From the NCBI GenBank assembly GCA_905250025.1, contig CAJNOJ010000140.1:203341-267340 (forward strand): a stretch of DNA of 64,000 nt. Direction: 5' to 3'. The notes under the pieces were generated by a model. That model was given only the letters and a program-made list of their open reading frames with translations, made no database searches and was not told where the DNA came from. The DNA is from Adineta ricciae (Eukaryota > Rotifera > Eurotatoria > Adinetida > Adinetidae). Below, piece by piece: positions 56,840 through 64,000 of this stretch. Every line of letters starts with the position of its first letter. Within the stretch, counting starts at the first letter, position 1. The position numbers and the translations under genes are program-made.

Positions 56840-58259
56840 AGATCAACAACTGTTGATGAGAATATGTGTTGTTGTTATTAGTGATTGGTACCTGAAATAT
56901 AGTTATCTAACATGAAAAGCGTACTGCAATGTACTGCGTTAAGTACTTCGATAAAAAAAAAGGGCTAGCAGTAATATCAGAGGCGAGTTAATGATTCGAG
57001 AAATAACATGTCATCTATCCGTATGTATATTGTATGCATTCGGTTTCTGTTATCTTGAGCGTATATCTAACACATCAGCAACATTAAACATTTACACGTA
57101 TGCTGATTGTATTTCTTCTCCTTTTCCTTGTGCCATCTATCACGAGATGGCATTTACGTTAGAGTTGCTAAGAACATTCAACATATATGATCAGGTAAAT
57201 TCAATGTGTCTGAAGTTCAAAGTACTACTAGAATAAAAGTAAGATGAATGTTTTACAAATATTTTGTAGTTTGGATTTGTTGCGATACGCGAAGAGATTT
57301 CGAAGTTAGAATGAAAGAAAATTCTACAAAGAGAGAAAGTAAACAGTTCAATAATTTATTAAGCAAACTTTTACGAGTAGAATCTACGGAAGATTGATTG
57401 TTTAATAGAGGGGAAATCTTCTGTTTCTCGGCTGCACCACAGTATTTTTCATTCACCGAAGTCATCGTTTATACGCACTAGATGAAGAATTCATTTTTCA
57501 AAAGTGTTTTTCTATCTAAAATGCATAGATTCTGGAGGAACATTCAGATGTGTCAAGTCTGTCTGGTTTTATATTGTCTAGTTCAATCAAGGAATTATAC
57601 TACATGGTCGATTACCGCTGTTCCATATACTTTCTGCTCTTACTTTTAAAAGTCGTCAAACGCATGAGTTCAATCCAATAAGAACTATACGCATCGATGA
57701 AAGCCGTACAACGAGTGAGTCTATCAACGCATTCGTTCAGTTCACACAAATTTCCCATTTAGACAGGTAATGTTAAAAGTGAATCGTTGTATCAACTGTT
57801 TTGCGGACATTTTTTCTGAGCCCATGTCGGATTCCATCGGGTCCGAAACATGATTTTTTCGGACTTTCTAAGGGTCATCATAGAATATAGCTAAAAAGAT
57901 CGCCCATAAAATTTGCAATAACCGACTGAATTTTCCCAGTCGGATCCAGCATCGGATTTATTAGCCTGAGAGTTGGTAAAAAAAAGTATTCGCAATATAG
58001 AGACGGGGAGAAAGAAACTAAATTGTCCGCATAAGAGAAAGTGTATGCAATGTGAAATCAAAGGAGAGAGACAAAGAAACAATGGGATAACATTATCAAG
58101 CAAAAGAAAATTTATTTCATTAAGAATAAACAAAATGATTTTATAACAGATAGTTGAGTAGCTAATTGTCCTTTGGCCCATAATCAAGATCGTCTTGTTC
58201 ATTAGTATCAAACACGTGGATATATCGATAAGAGAGAATGCGCAATCGCCTCTGATAAC
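56840..58259. other. Intergenic with one possible orphan first exon
   Basis: The frame 56991-57236 begins with ATG and a leader-like segment (CHLSVCILYAFGFCYL), then an AT-rich stretch with GTAAATTC about 60 nt before its stop. It could be a signal-peptide exon of a lost or unrecognised gene. Nothing else can be supported. Confidence 0.3.
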
Positions 58260-59519
58260 CAGCTATGCCCAAGACACCGTCCCAATATTCTTATTTCGCT
58301 TGAAGTAGAAGATTTTCATTGATTACTATTTTTGCTTTTCTACAACGTGTTGTTCGTTGTTGAGCTTGTTCTTCTTCCACTCGAACCATCGTTGATTCTT
58401 CCAGCTCCTGTATAAATCTGGTCCATGTTAACCTTCTGCATGATTATTAGTTTTTGGTCGGATTCCAATAAGATCGAAAACATCCCAAAAGGAAGGAGGA
58501 AAAACTGCATGGGCAATGTATGTTCGAAGAATATAATCTGTTAACTTGAGAAAACGAGAACTGATACCACTAAATTCTTCAATAATATCACAAAATGCTG
58601 TTTGAATTTCTTGACGTGGTAATAAAGGCAAGGATAATATGTTTCCTATTTGACGACGTGCTTCAACACCCTTGGAATATGAAACTAAACCTTTCTTCTT
58701 TATCTGTCGTCAGATATTCTCACGAAAATAGAATTGACACCCTTTTATATTTGCCATTGGAAAGTTTTTCAAAAATGCTTTGTAAGCCGCCATCTCGAAA
58801 TCGATCAATATTAATAGTGGAGCTAGGGTGATTTAGTCGTTTTGAGCATAAATAATCAATTGAACCAAAAAGCTACCGTAAGTGTCGAAGTTCTTGTTAG
58901 GTAAGGCACCATAAACTACAGGTTTCATGCTGAAATCATCCCACGCATGTATGCTGTAACTTTGATAGGATAATCGAAGACTATTAAGTGAAGAAAACCC
59001 AAATATTGATTGAATATTACTACAGAATAAGACGTTTTAATTAGTTAACGTTCGAGTGAACGAGTAAGGTACCACGATTGATGATGAATCTTTTGGAATT
59101 TTCCGTTGTTTCGACGAACGATAGTGATGTAAAGAAGATTTCATACGATCAAATACAGGAACTGCACTGACATTACCATTGGTACGTCTGAATTTTTTCA
59201 CTTGTTCATCGTATAACATAGAAACTGATGCTGTTGGTTCTTTATCGATTCTTTGTTTGATAGATCGAATACATTCATACACATCGAAAGACATTTTTCA
59301 CGGATGATCGTACTCATGAGTTCCATCTGGGTTAATGCATTTCATTTTAATAATAGAAGATGCTTGGGTTTCGATTGAAGCTTTGCATAGTTTCTTAATA
59401 CAGGCCCACATTTTGCTCTCATCTTTGTTTGTTCGTTTCAATCCGAAATGATAATCGTTGAAAATAATACCTTCATTTCCCTGTTGTGTGGTAATCACAA
59501 AAAAGTTGTTCGAATTCAT
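58260..59519 (-). mobile_element. Relic of a FLYWCH/MULE-type transposase gene
   Basis: From the ATG at 59519 the minus strand encodes a FLYWCH zinc-finger-like domain: IIFNDYHFGLKRTNKDESKM, WACIKKLCKASIET and THEYDHP. The frame continues past an in-frame TGA (59298-59300) into a helical linker (VYECIRSIKQRIDKEPTASV). A MULE transposase core follows: VVYGALPNKNFDTYGSFLVQL, LILIDFEMAAYKAFLKNFP, IKGCQFYFRENI, then KTNNHAEG. The DFE is the catalytic acid with the expected C-x-F-x-F next to it. Stops interrupt it at HP-stop, QND-stop, ENI-stop (expected Trp) and EG-stop, so it is inactive. I saw no terminal inverted repeats. FLYWCH-MULE genes are abundant in rotifers and sometimes domesticated. 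Confidence 0.78.
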
Positions 59520-61297
59520 GCTTGATATTAGTTATTATTCGATTTTCTCTCGTATTAGTGAGCTTAAAAAGATGTATCCATGGTGTTTCTCCTTTGTTAC
59601 AGTTACCCTCGTTAGATATCATCTAATATCAATGTTCGTTTAATTCGAAAATGTAATCATCTTGGTTTCTCTATCTTTTCCCCTGGATTTCATATTGCGG
59701 ATACTTTCTGTTAGTTGGTTAAAAAACTATCCGAAATGTAGAATTAGTCGTTAGCATATGGAAAGAGAACCGAAAGCATATGTGAGCGTATGCGGAAAAA
59801 TAAAATGTGAAGCGCGCGAGAACGACATATATGATGCTAATTAGGGGATGATATATATATACATCGTCCTCTAACAGCCCTATGTACAACGATTTACTAT
59901 AACAACATTTGTGCATTCATCAGTTAATCGTTAAAATACATATATATGACTCATGCATATATCGTTCTCTCTTCTTTTCTGATCATTACATCCACTCATA
60001 TATTTTCATAACACGTCCATCTTCAACACTTACTCTCATGACTCTCTTTCTGTCTCTCTCGTGTTTCTCTCTATCAAGTCTCGCTTGACTGAGGCGTTCG
60101 GAAAGAGAAGAGAGACAACTAATATAGAAGTGAAGGTTTGGTTGAAATAAAGATCAGATCGAATAACCTTGAATAAAGCTTGCTGCTACATATACCCCTC
60201 TTTGAGAAAAGGAATATCTGTCGTGATTATTTATTACATAGCTAAATAAGGTTTACAATAACTTTATTGCAAACAACATCAGCGCTACGTAGCGCAGCAG
60301 GTTAGTATAAATAAGAATTGAGAAAATAAAAAGAAGACGATAGAACCCGGCTGTATGTGGAGAAATACTACTAATAACTGCGACCGGTCCCAGCGGACGT
60401 AAAAGCTTATGGAACGTTATTATTATTATTATTGTATGAAGTTCATACAATTATGTTTCAGTTCTTTGTTCGAGAGCTACGCAGTGTTGTTAAAGTAAAT
60501 TTTACTTATAAGAAAGACATTCCCCATGTGTAACTGAAACAGCCGTATTCTCTCTCTTCCTGCCTATTTTCTAGAAGAAAGAGCGTTTTTTTGACTACTT
60601 GTTTCTGCTTTTCAAGAAAGAAAAAAAGTAAGAAAGCTATTACATTAATGAATGCCGATTTTTCCAAGCTTTGAACATATAACGCTAGAAATATAAAAGA
60701 AATTCTGAAAAAGAACGTATTCAAGGTGGTTATTCATTGGCTTTCATTCTTCCGTCTAGCTTTTATTTATTCTTTTTTTTTCTCAGAACGTGTCACACTT
60801 TACTTTCAATATTAAACTAACCTATCTATTCATTTTTTGCGCACTATCTTTCGATGCTCCGTTTTTACCCTAGTCCTTCCTACATGAGCCATTTGGCACC
60901 CAGAATAAAAAATTAGAAGTGCAGTGTAATATTTAGATAGTTTCGGGCTTAGAGGAACATATATAATCTATTATGAACATAGAATTGTTGCATAGCGTGG
61001 AATGAAAGTCATTTCTTTTATCTCATCTCAAGTCTTCAGTACAATATAGTACAATTTCATCAGTATTTAACATTATACTAGGTACGAGAGCAAATTAAAT
61101 TTTTGAATAAAATCCAAGACTCACACCCCCCCCTCCCGCCCCCACCATTTTAACTGCATATTTATCCGCAATCTCTTACAGATATTTATTTATTGGACTT
61201 TGAATCATCCAGTTATGATGATATATGATTCACTCGACTGGATTATTTATCGAAATTATCTATGTATAGTGGGGGGAGGGGGAGTGGAAGTCTAAGA
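59520..61297. other. Intergenic, AT- and pyrimidine-rich
   Basis: No gene. It includes a short TA repeat near 59850-59860, a CT-rich run near 60000-60070 and an (ATT)n patch at 60418-60434. Near 61122-61144 the plus strand is C-rich (CCCCCCCCTCCCGCCCCC); near 61269-61287 it is G-rich (GGGGGGAGGGGGAG). Confidence 0.4.
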
Positions 61298-61300
61298 CAT

Positions 61301-61646
61301 CTTCTCTTTGAATTTTCTTCAAGAAAGGTAAGAACTGGACGAAATCTAAATAGCGACTTGGATAGCCCGCGAAATTCTCTATCAGATGCATTATGTTTCT
61401 AAAGTTCATAAAAATTTTTATTAAATTTTTTAAAATGCTAAACCTGCATTTTTTAGGTCTTGCAAAATCTTCGTCGATTTTGTTAGGACTTGAAAAAAAG
61501 TAGGTTTAGCATTTTAAGAAAATTTTAAAAAAAATTTATTAACTTTTGAAACATAATGCATCTGATAGAGAATTTCACGGGCTATCCAAGTCGCTATTTA
61601 GATTTCGTGCAACTCTTACCCTTCTTGAAGAAAATTCAAAGAGAAG
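61301..61646. repeat. Long inverted repeat (arms about 170 bp, loop about 6 nt)
   Basis: The left arm, 61301-61470, begins CTTCTCTTTGAATTTTCTTC and contains AGCGACTTGGATAGCCC and ATCAGATGCATTATGTTTC. The right arm, 61477-61646, contains the reverse complements of these, with a few mismatches and small indels (for example AAGGTAAGAACTGG against AAGGGTAAGAGTTGC). The tip is TTCGTC between AAAATC and GATTTT. The transcript or single strand would fold into a hairpin of about 170 bp. It could be a foldback (MITE-like) element or a recent tandem inversion. No target-site duplication was evident, and it encodes no protein. Confidence 0.85.
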
Positions 61647-62049
61647 GTGCCTTAAACATTTCATCCTCCACTACATCATTTAGTACTTTTCCATATTTTT
61701 ACTTTCTAGATTAAGATTTGTTTTTTTTATTACTTGTTCTGAATAAAGAATTGACATACTGTCAGTTTTTTTCTGTCAAGTTCGATATACCAGTAGCATC
61801 CTTTTATCAAGACAGTAGCCTTAAAATCGAGAAAATCTTTTTACAGAAGCGTAAATTGCTATTTTAGTACGTAAAAAAGCACGGGAGGATTACGATTAAT
61901 TATCGATAATGAGTATTCAGATGTTGGACGGCACAAATCGGCTTCTTTCTCAGAGTAAATACTAGAAGGATTTGTATAACCAAGGGTAACTAGTGGTTAT
62001 TTGCGGCGTATGTAACTTTACTATCGAGAACAATCGTTTAGACGCATCA
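61647..62049. other. Intergenic, nothing recognised
   Basis: About 400 nt of AT-rich DNA between the foldback repeat and the poly(A) end of the LINE fragment. Confidence 0.4.
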
Positions 62050-63201
62050 TTTTTTTTTTGGTAACATAGCTTTATTTCGTGTAACATTACTGCATAAGCC
62101 ATAAATTAACGGTTGGTTGTTACACGAAAGCTGGGCACAAAAAATGAAAGAAGACAGGACCCATGACGTATGTCTTTTGTCCTAGAAGAAAAAGATGAGA
62201 AAATAAACACGGAGAAAATATGGTTTGCGTATGGTAGGGGTTTGCGTCTGTAATGTGTCATGATAAGAAAATTTAAACGGTTGCAGTTTAATCGGTAAAT
62301 GGAGTGAATTTTTCTCGTATTAGGTATAAGAACGAGTGAAAAATTTGGTAGTGGTGAAAGAGTCAGTAAACACGTTGATTGGATTCGATATTTCATATGG
62401 AAAAGAGAAAACGGTTTAGCTGGAAACGAAAGAATCAGCATATATATTGCATACTTTACATATAGTATATGGAAGACAACAGAATTAGCTAGCGCGAAAG
62501 AATCGTTAGTTACGTTGAACCGATTCCATATTAAATATGAAAAGAAGACAGAACGAGAAAAACGATCGAAAGAATAATCAGCTGGATTGAATTGGTTTTA
62601 TATTGTATACGTTGTTGCATATATACCAAACGCTTCGTACGTTATTCCGATATAACGATTTTTGTATAGATTCGGGCGACACAAAAATGATCGAGTTTAT
62701 CGACGCTTCTGTATAATACGACTTTGGTGATTTCTTTAAAATTTTTTCTAGTATGTGTACTAGATGATTTCTAAGCGTAATGTCGCTGTTATTTGCCGCT
62801 GCTCGAACTGCTTGTTTAAGAAGTCCTACTGCATGGCCCTTGATGTTGGGGATGTTGCTGATCTGATGGATGTATTTGACCGATGTGTATATGGGTAAAC
62901 CTAATGCAGCTCTGATTGCTTTGTTCTGCATGATTTGTAAGCGATCCCATATTTTTTGATCGGCTGTGAGCAGAACAGGATAGCCGTACATGATGACTGT
63001 GCGTACAATTGATTCGAAGACATTTATCATCGTCTTGTTATTTGGTTCTTGAGCTGATCTCGATAGATATAGAAGAAGGCCGATCCGAGGAGCTATCTTG
63101 GCTTCAATATGTTCGAGATGCATCATTCTTGACATTCTTTCTTCAAGCAATTTCGAATTCAAATTTTCTTTTGTAGAAATTTCATCTGTTTCAATGTCCA
63201 T
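62050..63201 (-). mobile_element. 5'-truncated non-LTR retrotransposon (LINE), end of ORF2, 3' UTR and poly(A)
   Basis: The minus-strand frame 63201-62578 (207 codons) has the C-terminal post-reverse-transcriptase pattern of jockey/CR1/I-type ORF2: AKIAPRIGLLLYLSR, TVIMYGYPVLLTADQKIWDR, LQIMQNKAIRAALGLPIYTS and a helical tail. No reverse-transcriptase catalytic motif is present, so the copy is 5'-truncated. About 500 nt of 3' untranslated sequence follow, ending in an A10 run (T-run 62050-62059 on plus). The frame is intact, which suggests a fairly young insertion. Its 5' end overlaps by eight bases the ATG of the glycosyltransferase gene on the other strand, so it sits in that gene's promoter area. 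Confidence 0.75.
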
Positions 63202-64000
63202 ATCACAAACAAACCGTGCATGTCAATTCATAGGTTTACTGGGCTTGTTGATTATTATTGTTTACTTGGCCGCCGATCATGGACTTCTATCGCATGTGAA
63301 GCCGATTCCTACAGTACAAATGCAATCAAAATCAGTTGTGATGAGACCACGAGCATATATCATTACTGCAGATTGTTATTCAGCACGTTTTAATGCAACC
63401 AAGCAAAATGTTGAACGTGCATTTCCTAACTTTTTCGAAGTCGTATGCTTTCTAGCGATTCCATTAAACGATTCTCGAATATTATTTCCTTCGTCGGCGA
63501 CTCTATTCCGAAAATGGGCATCCAATCTGCTAGCTTTTGTTGAGCTTTGGACCTACGAAATTCCTAAACATAGCGCTCAGAATGACTTGCAATGGTCTTT
63601 TATTTTCGAAGATGATGTGAACTTTTACGATCTATCGAAAGTATTCTTGAAGAATTATATCAGCCCTTTACAAGAAATGATGTCACATCCTGATGTTCAC
63701 TTGAAAGATGGGTTCTTCTATTTAGGCATATGTGATCCTAAATACAACAATGATACTCAAACGATTGTATTGAAAGATACAAACAATAGTGTGATAAGTA
63801 AACGGAATTATGGATATTGTCTTCATGCAACGGCAATAACAGCGAAGCGATCTCGAATATTCTGGGGTGAAATTGCCTCCTATCGTCCCAATGCGAACGA
63901 AAAGTCCCTAGATTATCAATTACGCGAATTCAGTATGCGAAGTAAAAGTTATTTTTATACATTCGGAAGTAACTTACACTATCCACCTGGAACTGGACAT
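63194..64000 (+). CDS. Type II membrane glycosyltransferase-like protein, 3' partial
   Basis: Open from the ATG at 63194 to the window end (269 codons, no stop). A short N-terminus (SISQTNRACQ) precedes an anchor (FIGLLGLLIIIVYLAA). The lumenal part starts RAYIITADCYSARFNATKQN, where substrate-binding strands of GT25-like enzymes lie, then FPNFFEVVCFLAIPL, and WSFIFEDDVNFYDLS, an E-D-D metal-binding motif typical of GT25-type galactosyl/glucosyltransferases. Next is FFYLGICDPKYNND, then YGYCLHATAITAKRS with LDYQLREFS, resembling the later HxYxxS/DxxL region of that family. I infer Golgi glycan synthesis, substrate unknown. A LINE fragment lies against the start on the opposite strand. Confidence 0.72.
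   Translation, partial: MSISQTNRACQFIGLLGLLIIIVYLAADHGLLSHVKPIPTVQMQSKSVVMRPRAYIITADCYSARFNATKQNVERAFPNFFEVVCFLAIPLNDSRILFPSSATLFRKWASNLLAFVELWTYEIPKHSAQNDLQWSFIFEDDVNFYDLSKVFLKNYISPLQEMMSHPDVHLKDGFFYLGICDPKYNNDTQTIVLKDTNNSVISKRNYGYCLHATAITAKRSRIFWGEIASYRPNANEKSLDYQLREFSMRSKSYFYTFGSNLHYPPGTGH

Overview
The window looks like nuclear DNA of a bdelloid rotifer (Adineta/Rotaria-like), inferred from style rather than from a marker gene. It is AT-rich and gene-dense. Most introns are GT-AG and about 45-80 nt long. It holds metazoan families (alpha-arrestin, LDLa/EGF/7TM receptor, rhodopsin-like GPCRs, RNA polymerase II RPB1) among genes with a bacterial look (ATP-grasp enzyme, intronless PLP enzyme, sialidase relic, DUF6970-like secreted protein). 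It also has several type II membrane glycosyltransferase-like genes and many decayed gene and transposon copies. I rebuilt the multi-exon genes by hand from splice sites and reading phase; each of the complete models listed with exons keeps frame throughout.

Layout. 1-1400 (+): 3' part of a secreted SUEL-lectin/PAN protein. 1741-3633 (-): six-exon type B carboxylesterase. 4151-5327 (+): RimK-like ATP-grasp. 5833-6520 (-): decayed LINE ORF1 (zinc-knuckle Gag). 7315-8955 (-): fold-type I PLP enzyme. 9350-10410 (-): GPCR pseudogene. 10974-12326 (-): PRISE-type reductase. 13029-16460 (-): ART-like/TPR protein. 17681-18068 (-): pseudogene copy of the big receptor at 31-36 kb, lacking its 7TM part. 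18255-19381 (-): alpha-arrestin with PPxY. 20635-21211 (-): secreted RidA-like protein. 21665-22012 (-): DUF6970-like secreted protein.

24126-24537 and 29812-30126 (+): two hidden two-exon genes for CS-alpha-beta defensin-like peptides with identical cysteine spacing, flanking a rhodopsin-like GPCR (26218-27367). 31100-35872 (+): 1590-residue LDLa/EGF/7TM receptor in one exon. 37464-38786 and 44281-45237 (+): glycosyltransferases, separated by 5.5 kb of gene-poor DNA. 45540-46440 (-): bacterial-type sialidase pseudogene. 46980-48143 (+): peroxisomal 2-hydroxy-acid oxidase ending in SKL. 48300-49598 (+): membrane-anchored kelch protein. 50108-55622 (+): ten-exon RPB1 with a short, degenerate CTD. 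55943-56839 (+): another glycosyltransferase-like protein. 58260-59519 (-): FLYWCH/MULE transposase relic. 61301-61646: near-perfect inverted repeat. 62050-63201 (-): 5'-truncated LINE with poly(A). 63194-64000 (+): start of a further glycosyltransferase, running off the window.

There is no operon-like organisation. Themes are surface glycan synthesis (four glycosyltransferase-like genes), cell-surface sensing (7TM receptors and a relevant arrestin), innate defence (the two defensin-like peptides), and steady turnover by transposons and pseudogenisation.
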